The notes: generated by a model from the sequence alone, not told the origin. A DNA stretch of 64,000 nt from Actinomycetes bacterium (GCA_021846325.1 JAJZBX010000009.1:19518-83517); one strand, 5' to 3'; counted from the first letter of the stretch, positions 27,645 to 36,934 are shown. Numbers and translations: made by a program.

Positions 27645-28530
27645 CGGAATGGTGCTGCTGGACAAGCCGGGCGGCGTGACCAGTCACGACGTGGTGGCGC
27701 GGGTTCGTCGGATCATTGGCGAGCGGCGCGTGGGCCACGCCGGCACACTCGATCCGATGGCGACGGGCTTACTCATCGTCGCGATTGGCCCGGCGACGCG
27801 CTTGTTGCGCTTCGTGCAGGTCGCGACGAAGAGATACCGCGGAACGGTCGAATTGGGCATCGCGACCGACTCGTTGGACGCCGATGGCGTCGTGGTTGAA
27901 CGGGCCGGCGTGCCCGACGTCGACCTAGACGCCGTACGCGCCGCGGCGGGGTCGCTTCTCGGTGCGCAGTTGCAGGTGCCACCGATGGTTTCGGCGCTCA
28001 AGATCAACGGTCGACGGTTGCACGAGTTGGCCCGTCGAGGACTTGAAGTAGACCGGGTCGCGCGCGAGGTTGTCGTCGAGTCGTTCAGTGTCGACGCCGG
28101 CGCCGATCAGCACCACTGGGACTTCGACGTGGTCTGTTCCACGGGAACCTACGTGCGGGTCCTGGCGAGCGAACTCGCGCACCGTCTCGGGACCGTCGGC
28201 CACCTCAGCGCACTGCGGCGAACGGCGATCGGGTCCCACGACGTGTCAGCGGCGCTGAGCCTTGAGGCCTTCGAAACCTCGATCGCGGACCGACGTCCGC
28301 TGCTACCGCCGGCCGCCATGCTCGAGGGAGTGACGACGATCGTCGTCGGCGATGGAGATCGACAGCGGATCGTGCACGGCCAACAGCTAGAAGTCGCCGA
28401 CGGCGTTGCCGGCGACTGGCTGGCCGCGCTCGACCAAGCCGGCGAGCTCATCGCCGTGCTGGCCCGTCGTGGCGATCGCTGGCAGCCGTCGGTCGTGGTG
28501 ACGTCGGACCTGGACGCGCCGCGCCGGTAG
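27634..28530 (+). CDS. truB: tRNA pseudouridine-55 synthase
   Basis: Isomerises U55 of tRNAs. About 298 residues from ATG 27634 (GTG 27628 is two codons upstream). The active-site stretch VGHAGTLDPMATGLL holds the catalytic aspartate, and KRYRGTVELG and VSALKINGRRLHELAR are family markers. A C-terminal PUA-like region follows. It is coupled to rbfA by overlap. Confidence 0.95.
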   Translation: MTTSGMVLLDKPGGVTSHDVVARVRRIIGERRVGHAGTLDPMATGLLIVAIGPATRLLRFVQVATKRYRGTVELGIATDSLDADGVVVERAGVPDVDLDAVRAAAGSLLGAQLQVPPMVSALKINGRRLHELARRGLEVDRVAREVVVESFSVDAGADQHHWDFDVVCSTGTYVRVLASELAHRLGTVGHLSALRRTAIGSHDVSAALSLEAFETSIADRRPLLPPAAMLEGVTTIVVGDGDRQRIVHGQQLEVADGVAGDWLAALDQAGELIAVLARRGDRWQPSVVVTSDLDAPRR

Positions 28531-28533
28531 GTT
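28528..28533 (+). promoter_or_regulatory. -10 box for leaderless ribF
   Basis: TAGGTT, overlapping the truB stop, ends six bases before ATG 28540. Confidence 0.5.
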
Positions 28534-28539
28534 GACGAG

Positions 28540-29499
28540 ATGATCGTGTGGCACGACGGCGAGTACGTGGAGCTCGACGAGCGCCGCAGCGCCATTGCGA
28601 TCGGCGTCTTTGACGGGCTGCACCGTGGCCATCAACGGGTATTGGAACGCACCCGAGCCCTATCGCGAGAGCACGGTTCGCGCCTCGCGGTGGTGACGTT
28701 CTTCCCGCACCCCATGTTGACGGTGCACCCCGATCGATCGCCCGCGGCGATCGATCGACTCGACCAGCGTCTGGAGGGCCTCGAACGGCTCGGCGTCGAA
28801 CTCGTTCGCGTCTTGCACTTTGACGAACTGCTCGCGCTCGAGTCCGCGGAATCGTTTGTCGAACGAGTACTCGTCCACGACCTTCGCGCCGCCGACGTCG
28901 TGGTCGGCCAGGACTTCCGGTACGGCCACGATCGCGCTGGTGACATTGGAACGTTGACCCGTGCGGGGTTGCTCGACGACTTTCGCGTGCACGCCCTGAC
29001 GCTGGCCGGTGACGAGCACCGGTGGTCGTCGACGGCTATTCGCCGCGCCGTGCAGTCCGGTGCGGTCACGCGCGCACGCACCGTGCTCGGCCGGCCGTTC
29101 ACGCTGCGCGCCTCGGTCGTAGCCGGCGACGCACGAGGTCGAACGATGGGCTTTCCGACGGCGAATCTGGCGCTGGAGCCGGCCCAACTCTGTCCGGGAA
29201 TCGGCATTTACGCGACGGCGGTGCGAACGCCGGACAACCAATGGTGGGCCGGCGCGACGTCCGTGGGCCGGCGACCTCAGTTCTACGACAACGCTGCCCA
29301 ACTCGTCGAAGTTCATCTCGTGGACTTTGACGGTGACCTCTATGGCCGTACCATCGACGTCGCCTTTCTCGAGCGCCTTCGCGACGAGGCCATCTACGGG
29401 TCCTTGGAGGAGCTCATCGCGCAAATTGGCCGTGACGTGGCGCGCAGCCGCGAATTATTTGCAACCTCGCACCCGTCGAGCTGGACGCTGCTAGGCTGA
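28540..29499 (+). CDS. ribF: Bifunctional riboflavin kinase / FAD synthetase
   Basis: Converts riboflavin to FMN and FMN to FAD. The 319 residues contain an N-terminal adenylyltransferase domain (GVFDGLHRGH, VVTFFPHP, VVGQDFRYG, SSTAIRRAV) and a C-terminal kinase domain (GRTMGFPTANL, VSVGRRPQF-like, VEVHLVDF). Both activities look intact. It follows truB by 9 bases but a TAGGTT box at leaderless spacing suggests extra independent transcription. Confidence 0.95.
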   Translation: MIVWHDGEYVELDERRSAIAIGVFDGLHRGHQRVLERTRALSREHGSRLAVVTFFPHPMLTVHPDRSPAAIDRLDQRLEGLERLGVELVRVLHFDELLALESAESFVERVLVHDLRAADVVVGQDFRYGHDRAGDIGTLTRAGLLDDFRVHALTLAGDEHRWSSTAIRRAVQSGAVTRARTVLGRPFTLRASVVAGDARGRTMGFPTANLALEPAQLCPGIGIYATAVRTPDNQWWAGATSVGRRPQFYDNAAQLVEVHLVDFDGDLYGRTIDVAFLERLRDEAIYGSLEELIAQIGRDVARSRELFATSHPSSWTLLG

Positions 29500-29583
29500 A
29501 GACTCGGTCAGCGACGCTGATCGTGTGGGTCGTCAAGTGGGCGACTCGCAGCGGGACCCCCGACTCATAAGGCAAACGACGTT

Positions 29584-29841
29584 ATGGCTGAGAAGCAGCA
29601 GATCATCAAGGACTTTCAGGCTCACGAAACGGACACCGGCTCGCCCGAAGTCCAGATCGCGATCCTGACGGACCGGATCTCGCACTTGACCGAGCACCTG
29701 AAGGTGCACAAGGGTGACCATCACACCCGACGCGGGCTCATGAAGCTCATTGGCCAACGCCGCCGCCTGCTCGATTACGTGCAGCGCGACGACGTGGAAC
29801 GTTATCGCTCCCTGATCGGTCGTCTCGGCATTCGTCGCTAG
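29584..29841 (+). CDS. rpsO: 30S ribosomal protein S15
   Basis: 85-residue uS15 ([40 protein letters not shown]), which binds the 16S central domain. The 84-base gap after ribF contains a short inverted repeat (TCAGCG-A-CGCTGA) and may be a leader; S15 often regulates itself through such RNA, but no known motif is recognised. pnp follows, as in most bacteria. Confidence 0.97.
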   Translation: MAEKQQIIKDFQAHETDTGSPEVQIAILTDRISHLTEHLKVHKGDHHTRRGLMKLIGQRRRLLDYVQRDDVERYRSLIGRLGIRR

Positions 29842-29891
29842 CCGCCACGCCGACGCCGTCGGCGCGAACAGCGCATCCGATACCTCGGAGG

Positions 29892-29932
29892 CCAGTGGAG
29901 AGCCGTCGCCCAAGTCGACGGTTGCCCACTGG
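29892..29932 (+). promoter_or_regulatory. Hairpin between rpsO and pnp, candidate RNase III site
   Basis: Outer stem CCAGTGG (29892-29898) / CCACTGG (29926-29932) encloses an inner stem GCCGTCG (29902-29908) / CGACGGT (29916-29922). No T run follows. In E. coli a hairpin at the same place is cut by RNase III for PNPase autoregulation, which makes that the natural guess here. Confidence 0.55.
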
Positions 29933-29969
29933 GATCCGAGCGGACGCTGTCTACTGCTAAGGAGCAACC

Positions 29970-32492
29970 ATGACTGACGCGATTCGCGTAAGCCGCCCGC
30001 TATCGGGCACCGATAAGACCTTGAGTTTTGAGGCGGGACACCTCGCCCAACTCGCCGACGGAGCGGTGCTGGCGCGCATCGGTGACACGATGCTGCTAGC
30101 GACCGTGACCGCCGCACGCACCGTGCGAGAAGGGATGGATTTCTTTCCGCTCACCGTCGACATCGAAGAGCGCGCTTACGCGGCCGGCAAGATTCCCGGG
30201 GCGTTCTTTCGTCGCGAGGGTAAGCCCTCCGATCAGGCCATCTTGATCTGTCGACTCATTGACCGGCCGCTGCGCCCCTCATTCCCCAAGGGTTTTCGCA
30301 ACGAGGTGCAGGTCGTCGGCACGATCTTCAGCGCCGACCAGGAAAACCCGCACGACATTCTGGCGATCAACGCGGCCTCGGCGGCGTTGATGTTGTCGGG
30401 CATCCCCTTCGATGGACCGATTGGTGCGGTACGAATGGCCTACACCACCGACGGGACGTGGGTGGCGCACCCGACCTACGCCGAAGGTGACGAGTCGGTC
30501 TTCGAACTCGTCGTCGCCGGACGGGCGCTGAGCGCCGACGCCGAGGCCGACGTCGCGATCATGATGGTCGAAGCCGGTGGCACCGAAGGATCGTTTGAGA
30601 AGTACGCGGCCGGCGCTCCCAAGGTTGACGAAGACGTTTTGGCGCTGGGGCTTGAGGCATCCAAGTTGTGGATCCGTGAGGCGATCAACTTGCAGCGTGA
30701 GCTCGTGGACGCCTACGTAGCCGCTCGTGGCCCGATTGACATGATTCCGTACCAATTGGTGCGTGACTATCAAGATGACGTCTACGCGCGCGTGGCCGCC
30801 GTCGGCGAGACGGCCCTGGACGCCGCCAACCGCATAAGCGACAAGCAGGCTCGCGCTGCCGCGCTCGACGCCGCGACGGCCACCATCATTGACCAGTTGA
30901 GTGCGGAGTTCGCGGACCGGACCGGCGAGATCAAACCCGCGGTCAAGGCGATGACCAAGAAGTTGGTCCGTACGAGGATCGTCAAGGACGGCGTGCGCAT
31001 CGACGGACGCGCCACGTCGGACATCCGGCCACTCAGCGCTGAGGTGGACCTGTTTCCCATGACGCACGGTTCGGCCCTGTTCCAGCGTGGTGAGACCCAG
31101 GTGGTGAACGTGACGACCCTGGGCATGCCGCGGTTGCGCCAGCAACTCGACACGATCAGCCCCGATGAATTTCGCCGGTACATGCACCACTACAACTTCC
31201 CGCCGTACTCCACCGGCGAGACCGGTCGAGTTGGCATGCCCAAGCGGCGCGAAATCGGCCACGGCATGCTGGCCGAGCGAGCGCTCATCCCGGTGCTACC
31301 CAGTGAGCAGGACTTCGCCTATACGGTGCGAGTCGTCTCGGACATCATGCAGTCCAACGGCTCCACCTCCATGGCGTCGGTCTGTGGCTCAACGCTTTCG
31401 CTCATGGCGGCGGGCGTACCGATCAAGGCTCCAGTCGCCGGCATCGCCATGGGCTTGATCCACGACGAGGACGCCTACGTGACGCTCACGGACATTCTTG
31501 GTGCGGAAGACGCCTTCGGCGACATGGACTTCAAGGTGGCGGGTACTGCGGACGCCGTCACCGCGTTGCAGCTCGATACGAAAATTGACGGTCTGCCCGC
31601 CGAGGTGCTCTCCAACGCGCTTCACCAGGCTAAGCAGGCTCGTCTTCGGATCCTCGAGGTGATCACGGCGACCCTGGCGGCGCCGCGCGCCGAGGTGTCG
31701 GCGGTGGCCCCAAAGATCGTGTCCATCGAGATCCCGATCGACAAGATTGGTGAAGTGATCGGTCCCAAGGGCAAGGTCATCAATACGCTCCAGCAGGAAA
31801 CCGGTGCCGACATCGCGGTCGACGACGATGGTGTCGTGGGCACCGTGACCATCGGCGCCAAGGATGGTCGAGCCGTCGAAGAGGCGCGGCGTCGCATCGC
31901 GCTGATTCTGGACCCGCCGACCGCAGAGGTCGGGGCGGTCTACCCGGGTCGCGTCGTCAACATTGCGAAGTTCGGCGCGTTCGTCAGCCTGATGCCGGGA
32001 CGCGATGGACTGCTGCACATTTCCAAGATGTCGCCGCTCAACGGTGGCCAGCGCATCGGCCAAGTAGAAGACGTGCTCGAGCTTGGTCAGGCCATTGAGG
32101 TTCGCGTTGACGACATCGACCCGCAGGGCAAGGTATCGCTTTCGCTGGCTGGGGAGTACGCCGACGCCGACGCCGGTGACGGCGCCAGCCGATCGCGTGC
32201 GCCTCGTGAGCGCAGCGACCGAGGTGACCGAGGTGACCGTGGTGACCGTGGTGACCGTGGTGACCGTGGTGACCGTGGTGACCGAAGTGACCGTGGTGAC
32301 CGTGGTGACCGTGGTGACCGTGGTGGTCGAAACGGACGTGGCGGTGAGACCCCGCGGGTACCCGTTTCGGCGTTCGAAGCATCCTTCGAGGCTGAGTTGT
32401 CCGGTGACCTCGGCGATCTCGGTCCCGGTGACGTTACCTTTACCGACGAGGGCAGTGCCAGTCGACGAGGGCCGCGCCCTCGACGTCGCTAG
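29970..32492 (+). CDS. pnp: Polynucleotide phosphorylase
   Basis: Phosphorolytic 3'-5' exoribonuclease. 840 residues: two RNase PH domains separated by a helical linker (the second with FRRYMHHYNFPPYSTGE and GAEDAFGDMDFKVAG), a KH domain (IGEVIGPKGKVIN) near 590-650 and an S1 domain (GRVVNIAKFGAFVSLMPG) near 660-730. An unusually long basic/acidic tail follows with twelve consecutive DRG/DRS tripeptides (about residues 750-785), then a Gly/Arg-rich stretch ending in RRGPRPRRR. AAGGAG lies upstream of ATG 29970. Confidence 0.97.
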   Translation: MTDAIRVSRPLSGTDKTLSFEAGHLAQLADGAVLARIGDTMLLATVTAARTVREGMDFFPLTVDIEERAYAAGKIPGAFFRREGKPSDQAILICRLIDRPLRPSFPKGFRNEVQVVGTIFSADQENPHDILAINAASAALMLSGIPFDGPIGAVRMAYTTDGTWVAHPTYAEGDESVFELVVAGRALSADAEADVAIMMVEAGGTEGSFEKYAAGAPKVDEDVLALGLEASKLWIREAINLQRELVDAYVAARGPIDMIPYQLVRDYQDDVYARVAAVGETALDAANRISDKQARAAALDAATATIIDQLSAEFADRTGEIKPAVKAMTKKLVRTRIVKDGVRIDGRATSDIRPLSAEVDLFPMTHGSALFQRGETQVVNVTTLGMPRLRQQLDTISPDEFRRYMHHYNFPPYSTGETGRVGMPKRREIGHGMLAERALIPVLPSEQDFAYTVRVVSDIMQSNGSTSMASVCGSTLSLMAAGVPIKAPVAGIAMGLIHDEDAYVTLTDILGAEDAFGDMDFKVAGTADAVTALQLDTKIDGLPAEVLSNALHQAKQARLRILEVITATLAAPRAEVSAVAPKIVSIEIPIDKIGEVIGPKGKVINTLQQETGADIAVDDDGVVGTVTIGAKDGRAVEEARRRIALILDPPTAEVGAVYPGRVVNIAKFGAFVSLMPGRDGLLHISKMSPLNGGQRIGQVEDVLELGQAIEVRVDDIDPQGKVSLSLAGEYADADAGDGASRSRAPRERSDRGDRGDRGDRGDRGDRGDRGDRSDRGDRGDRGDRGGRNGRGGETPRVPVSAFEASFEAELSGDLGDLGPGDVTFTDEGSASRRGPRPRRR
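32217..32324 (+). repeat. 9-bp tandem repeat in the pnp tail (12 units)
   Basis: Twelve head-to-tail units of GACCGNGGT (two GACCGAGGT, five GACCGTGGT, one GACCGAAGT, four GACCGTGGT) encode (Asp-Arg-Gly)n. The near identity of units at the DNA level points to recent slippage and likely strain-to-strain length variation. Confidence 0.95.
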
Positions 32493-32526
32493 GACGGTAT
32501 CGGGCTCTCGTTCACCCATGAACGTC

Positions 32527-32571
32527 GCAACTCGCTCGTCATCACCGCACGGACGATGACGAGCGAGTTGC
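32527..32571 (+). promoter_or_regulatory. Perfect 17-bp hairpin spanning the next gene's start codon
   Basis: GCAACTCGCTCGTCATC (32527-32543) pairs perfectly with GATGACGAGCGAGTTGC (32555-32571) across an 11-base loop. The right arm contains ATG 32556 of the downstream membrane-protein gene. It begins 35 bases after the pnp stop and has no T run, so it could be a U-less terminator of pnp, a translational lock on the next gene, or both. Confidence 0.8.
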
Positions 32572-35234
32572 CGTCCGAGCGGTGGTGGCGGCTACTGCAT
32601 CGGCGCGACCAGTGGGCGCTGGCGGTCATGACCGTACTGCCGCTCATCGTGTTCGCGGTTCCGGCGCTGGCCGGCCACCCGGCCATCGCCCAGGACAACC
32701 TGATTCAGAACTTCCCACTTCGCGTACTCACCGGCGCGCAGTTGCGCGGCGGACACCTTCCCCAGCTGAATCCGTTGGCCAACGCCGGTACGCCGCTGCT
32801 GGCCGGCATGAACGCCGGTTCCTTTTTTCCGTTGACCCTCTTGTTCGTGATTCCAGCACCAGTGGCGATATGGGTCGTGAACCTCGTGGCGACCTACGTC
32901 GGCGCCGCACTGGGTCTGTTCGCGCTGCTTCGCTGGTACCGCATCTCGACGTGGGCCGCGCTCGTGCCGGCGTTGCTCTACACCTACACCGGCGCCATGA
33001 ACGGCCAAATGGTGCACCTCGGGGTGATCGAGGGGTATGCGCTCTTGCCGTGGTACGTACTGACGATGGTGGTGCTGGAGCAACGCGTTCGCGACTGGAC
33101 CAGGTCAGCGGGTTGGCGCACCGTGGTGCGCGGCGCGTCGGCGCCCGTACTCGGCATCGCGGGACTCTGGGCACTGACGACCCTGTCCGGCGAGCCGCGC
33201 GCGATCGCCGAAATGGAGCTGCTCGGCGCCGTCGTGATGGCCGCCGTGCTGGTCGCGTCGGCGTCGAAGCGCACCTGGACGTGGCGCCAAGCGGGGTGGT
33301 TTCTTTTGGCCAACGTCGTGGGCATCTCGTGGGGCTCGCTCATTGGTCTTGCCCAGCTGCTGCCGGGCTGGTCGTTCATCAACATCTCGCAACGCACCGG
33401 CATTGGGTACGACTTTTTTGGGGCCGGTTCGTTGCCGGTTCGCTGGACATCGCTCCTGCTCATTCCGGACCTGCTGGGTGGCAACGGGATCCTTCACCAG
33501 CCCTCGTTCTTCGTCTCATACAACTTGCCCGAGGTCTCGGGGTACGTCGGCCTCGCGGCACTGGTGGCGCTAGGCGCGTTTCTAGCTCGCCGGACGCGTC
33601 ACGGATGGCCGAACGACGACCGGCCATTCGTTCTGTACGTCGTGATCGGCGTAGTGGGACTGTTTGCGACGTGGGGCTACTACACCCCGCTGGGTCATCT
33701 CTTCGACGCCCTGCCGCTCTTTGGCAGCACCAGGCTCCAGAGCCGCAACGTCATCTTGGTGGACCTCGCCGTGGTCGTGCTGCTGGGCTGGTGGCTGGAG
33801 CGGCTGAGCGAGCACGACGTCCAGCGAGCGGGACTCGCGAAGCGACGGTTGTGGCTCGCCCTGTTCGCACCGGTCGCCGCCGCGGCCCTGGCCGCTGCGA
33901 TGCTGATCGATGGCGCCCCGGTGCTTCGCTATCTCGGCGCGTCGGCGTCGGCGTCACAACTCGCTCAGGACCAACGGCCGACGCTCGTCGCCCACCTGGT
34001 CGTCGCCCTCGCGTTGATCGTGGTCGTGGTGGGCTTGTCGCGACGCCGGCGCCGCGCGCGTACTGGTCTGCACGTCGTCATCGCCGTCGACGCACTGCTG
34101 TTCTTCGCCTTCGCGACGACGGGGCTCGCCGCCGGTCACGTCAACGTCATGCCCTCGCGAGCCTCGGTCATTGGACGACTCGGCGCCGAAGGCCGAGTGG
34201 CCTTCGTCGGGGCGCCGGGCGTCGACGCGACGCTCTACGACAGTCTTGGCTCACCCAATGTCAACGTGTTTACCGGCGTCGCGAGTATTCAGGGCTACGG
34301 CTCGCTCATTGACTCGCTCTACGGGCGCGTCACCGATACGCACCCGATGTTCAGCCTTGACGACTGCCAGTTGGCCGACGGCAGCTTTCGCCAGCTTCGA
34401 CTCGCGACGCTCGTCGTCTCGGCCGACGCGCTGTCGAGAGCACTGCCATTCACCCCGACCGCGCCGTCGTGCCTCGAGTCGCGCACGAGCACGCGGTCCT
34501 CGTGGTACTTCGGTCGGGTCGAACGCGTCGCCACGGTGGACGTGCGCGTAGCGACGAGCGGTGCCACGACGTTTCGGGCACGGCTCCTGGACGTGACCGG
34601 TCGACCCGTTGGTCCCGTGGTGGTGGCGACCGGCTCGTCGGCGGTTCACTTCAATTTCACGGGCGTTGGCGAAGCGAGTGCCGGTGTCGTGATTCGATCA
34701 GTGAAGTCCGTGAACACGACGTCGGTCGTGGTGACGTCATCGGCGCCATCGCCGACGCGACGACAGCTCGCGACGCCGTTGCAGCGGGCGATCGCCGGTG
34801 CCGGTTGGCGACTCATCTCCATGGAGGGCGCCAACACGTTCCTGCGAGCGACCTCGGTGCGACCGAGTGCCTGGCTCGGTTCGCACGTGGGGACCGCGAA
34901 GGTCATCAGCGTTCGCGACACCTCTTGGGGTGATTCGTGGATCACGGTGCGCGCGAGCGCGCCAACCGTGCTCAAACGCTCAATGGAGTGGATCCCCGGT
35001 TGGCGGGCCACGGCGACCAACGTCCGGACCCATCGGACCATTACCCTGCACGTCGTGCGATCGGGATTGATCCAGCAGGTGTCCGTCCCCCGGGGTACCT
35101 GGACGGTGTATTTCTACTACCACGCCCCACATATCGATGTCGGCTTGCTCGGCACCGCGATCGGGACTACGGGCTGGATCGGGGCCGTTGTCATCTGGGG
35201 GCGAACGCGGCGTCGAGGTAAGATGCCCGCGTGA
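32556..35234 (+). CDS. YfhO-like multi-pass membrane protein
   Basis: 892-residue integral membrane protein resembling the YfhO / GT-C glycosyltransferase-like superfamily: about 12-14 hydrophobic segments in the first 540 residues, including a large loop after TM1 (QDNLIQNFPLRVLTGAQLR) and GYYTPLGHLFDALPLFGSTRLQSRN, then an extracytoplasmic beta-rich domain of about 300 residues (about 560-860), and a final helix near the C-terminus. In the family, members are linked to glycosylation of cell-wall polymers; the donor and acceptor here are unknown. The start ATG 32556 lies inside a strong hairpin; TTG 32568 is an alternative. The last bases contain the dapB -10 box. Confidence 0.82.
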   Translation: MTSELPSERWWRLLHRRDQWALAVMTVLPLIVFAVPALAGHPAIAQDNLIQNFPLRVLTGAQLRGGHLPQLNPLANAGTPLLAGMNAGSFFPLTLLFVIPAPVAIWVVNLVATYVGAALGLFALLRWYRISTWAALVPALLYTYTGAMNGQMVHLGVIEGYALLPWYVLTMVVLEQRVRDWTRSAGWRTVVRGASAPVLGIAGLWALTTLSGEPRAIAEMELLGAVVMAAVLVASASKRTWTWRQAGWFLLANVVGISWGSLIGLAQLLPGWSFINISQRTGIGYDFFGAGSLPVRWTSLLLIPDLLGGNGILHQPSFFVSYNLPEVSGYVGLAALVALGAFLARRTRHGWPNDDRPFVLYVVIGVVGLFATWGYYTPLGHLFDALPLFGSTRLQSRNVILVDLAVVVLLGWWLERLSEHDVQRAGLAKRRLWLALFAPVAAAALAAAMLIDGAPVLRYLGASASASQLAQDQRPTLVAHLVVALALIVVVVGLSRRRRRARTGLHVVIAVDALLFFAFATTGLAAGHVNVMPSRASVIGRLGAEGRVAFVGAPGVDATLYDSLGSPNVNVFTGVASIQGYGSLIDSLYGRVTDTHPMFSLDDCQLADGSFRQLRLATLVVSADALSRALPFTPTAPSCLESRTSTRSSWYFGRVERVATVDVRVATSGATTFRARLLDVTGRPVGPVVVATGSSAVHFNFTGVGEASAGVVIRSVKSVNTTSVVVTSSAPSPTRRQLATPLQRAIAGAGWRLISMEGANTFLRATSVRPSAWLGSHVGTAKVISVRDTSWGDSWITVRASAPTVLKRSMEWIPGWRATATNVRTHRTITLHVVRSGLIQQVSVPRGTWTVYFYYHAPHIDVGLLGTAIGTTGWIGAVVIWGRTRRRGKMPA
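35219..35224 (+). promoter_or_regulatory. -10 box for leaderless dapB
   Basis: TAAGAT, inside the end of the upstream coding region, ends six bases before GTG 35231. Confidence 0.5.
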
Positions 35235-36013
35235 AGCGCGTCGTGATCGTCGGTGGCGCGGGGCGAATGGGCCAAGCCCTCACCGTCGGGTTGAACGCAC
35301 TCGACGGCGTTGACGTCGTCGCCCTGGTCGACGTGACGCGACCGCTCGACACCCACGGCGCACGCTACCTCGAGCGTCTCGATGAACTCGAGGCAACGGA
35401 CGTCGACGCCGTCGTGGACTTCTCCGCACCGGCTGGCGTGGTCGGGTCGGCTCACTGGTGCGCCACGACGCGGGTTCCGCTGGTGGTCGGTGCGACCGGG
35501 CTTGGCGAGGAGGCGTGGGCCGCGTTGCGGTTGGCCAGCCACGAGACGACCGTGATCGTTGCGTCGAACTTCTCGGTCGGTGCGGCACTCGCCGAACGTT
35601 TCGCTGCGCTCGCCGCTCCATACTTCGATCGGGTCGAAATCGTCGAGCTCCATCACGATCGAAAGGCCGACGCCCCTTCGGGAACATCGATCGCGACGGC
35701 CCGGGTGATCGCCGCGGCCCGCCGTCGGGCTGGCCGCGCGACCCAGGCCGACCCGACCGTGAGATTCACGGTTGCTGGCGCCCGCGGTGGCGACGTCGAT
35801 GGCGTGCCGATTCACTCGGTTCGCCTGCCGGGACTCGTGGCCCATCAAGAGGTGCTGTTCGGTGCGCCGGGAGAGGGCCTCACGATTCGCCACGACTCCT
35901 TCGATCGGGCCAGTTTCGTCGCCGGCGTCGCACTCGCGTTGGAACACCTGTCGCCCGACGCGGGTCTCATCGAGGGAATCACCGCGTTCATCGAAGAGGA
36001 CGTGAGAACGTAG
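35231..36013 (+). CDS. dapB: 4-hydroxy-tetrahydrodipicolinate reductase
   Basis: NAD(P)H-dependent enzyme of lysine/diaminopimelate synthesis. 260 residues with the dinucleotide motif VGGAGRMGQ at the N-terminus, VVDFSAPAG, GATGL, and the catalytic/substrate motif ELHHDRKADAPSGT. GTG 35231 overlaps the preceding stop. dapA follows after 24 bases and acts one step earlier. Confidence 0.96.
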   Translation: MKRVVIVGGAGRMGQALTVGLNALDGVDVVALVDVTRPLDTHGARYLERLDELEATDVDAVVDFSAPAGVVGSAHWCATTRVPLVVGATGLGEEAWAALRLASHETTVIVASNFSVGAALAERFAALAAPYFDRVEIVELHHDRKADAPSGTSIATARVIAAARRRAGRATQADPTVRFTVAGARGGDVDGVPIHSVRLPGLVAHQEVLFGAPGEGLTIRHDSFDRASFVAGVALALEHLSPDAGLIEGITAFIEEDVRT

Positions 36014-36025
36014 TCGCGACGCTGG

Positions 36026-36031
36026 TAAGTT
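36026..36031 (+). promoter_or_regulatory. -10 box for leaderless dapA
   Basis: TAAGTT ends six bases before ATG 36038 in the short dapB-dapA gap. Confidence 0.5.
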
Positions 36032-36037
36032 CACAAC

Positions 36038-36934
36038 ATGGCGTCAACGCGATTCGGTAGGGTCCTGACGGCCATGGTGACGCCGTTTGGCGCGGACGGG
36101 TCCATCGACTTCGACGTTGCGGCGGCCCTCGCCCGATTCCTCGTCGAGGAAGGTAGTGACGGCTTGGTGCTGGCCGGATCGACCGGCGAGGGATCGGCGC
36201 TCAGTGATGACGAGAAACTCGATCTCTTCGCCTGCGTGGCCCGAGCGGTAACCGTTCCGGTGCTGGCTGGTTCAACGTCCTCGGATACGGCGCACTCGGC
36301 GAACCTCACGTCGCGCGTGGCCGCGACCGGTGTCGCCGGCGTCCTGGCTACGACGCCCGCGTACGCGCGACCGAGCCAGCGGGGCATCGCGGGCCATCTT
36401 GGCGCCGTGGCCGACAGCACTGACCTGCCGATCATGCTCTACGACATTCCCGCTCGTACGGGCCGTAAGATCGCGTCGGCGACGACCATTGAAGTGGTCC
36501 GCGCTCACCACAATGTGGTCGCGCTGAAAGATGCGTCTGGTGACCTACCCGCCGCTGCGCACACCAAGGCCGTGCTCGGCGACGAACTCGATCTCTACAG
36601 TGGCGACGACGCACTGCTGCTGCCGTTCCTCGCGATCGGCGCCGTCGGGATCGTTTCGGTGGCCGCGCACTGGGCCGGGCGAGAGTTCGCCGAGCTGGTG
36701 CGGTGCGCTGGCGACGGCGACTGGGACGGCGCCCGCGCACTGAACGAGCGGCTGTTCTCGAGTTGCGCCTTCGAGTCCAGCGAGGCGGCGCCGAATCCCC
36801 AGCCGGCCAAGGCCGCGATGCGGGCACTGGGTCTGGCCGTCGGTCAGTGTCGGTGGCCGCTGGGACCGGCCGACGAGGCCCTGGATCAAGCGGCGCAATC
36901 GGTGATCGCCGGGCTACGGTCATTGCGTGGCTAA
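36038..36934 (+). CDS. dapA: 4-hydroxy-tetrahydrodipicolinate synthase
   Basis: Condenses pyruvate with aspartate semialdehyde, the first committed step to diaminopimelate. 298-residue TIM barrel; GSTGEG at 48-53, the active-site tyrosine in LYDIPAR (Y135), and the Schiff-base lysine K164 in VALKDASGD. It overlaps rnj by 8 bases, a pairing common in actinobacteria and firmicutes. Confidence 0.96.
   Translation: MASTRFGRVLTAMVTPFGADGSIDFDVAAALARFLVEEGSDGLVLAGSTGEGSALSDDEKLDLFACVARAVTVPVLAGSTSSDTAHSANLTSRVAATGVAGVLATTPAYARPSQRGIAGHLGAVADSTDLPIMLYDIPARTGRKIASATTIEVVRAHHNVVALKDASGDLPAAAHTKAVLGDELDLYSGDDALLLPFLAIGAVGIVSVAAHWAGREFAELVRCAGDGDWDGARALNERLFSSCAFESSEAAPNPQPAKAAMRALGLAVGQCRWPLGPADEALDQAAQSVIAGLRSLRG
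36915..36920 (+). promoter_or_regulatory. -10 box for leaderless rnj
   Basis: TACGGT, within the dapA 3' end, ends six bases before GTG 36927. Confidence 0.45.

Noticed and set aside
32217..32324. CRISPR-like tandem array
   Set aside because: Units are 9 bp, adjacent without spacers and in frame with pnp; this is a coding tandem repeat. No CRISPR array was seen in the window.
31389..32519. Minus-strand frames opposite the pnp tail rich in VTT or HHG repeats
   Set aside because: They are translations of the antisense of the 9-bp repeat and the PNPase coding region; no start signals or homology.
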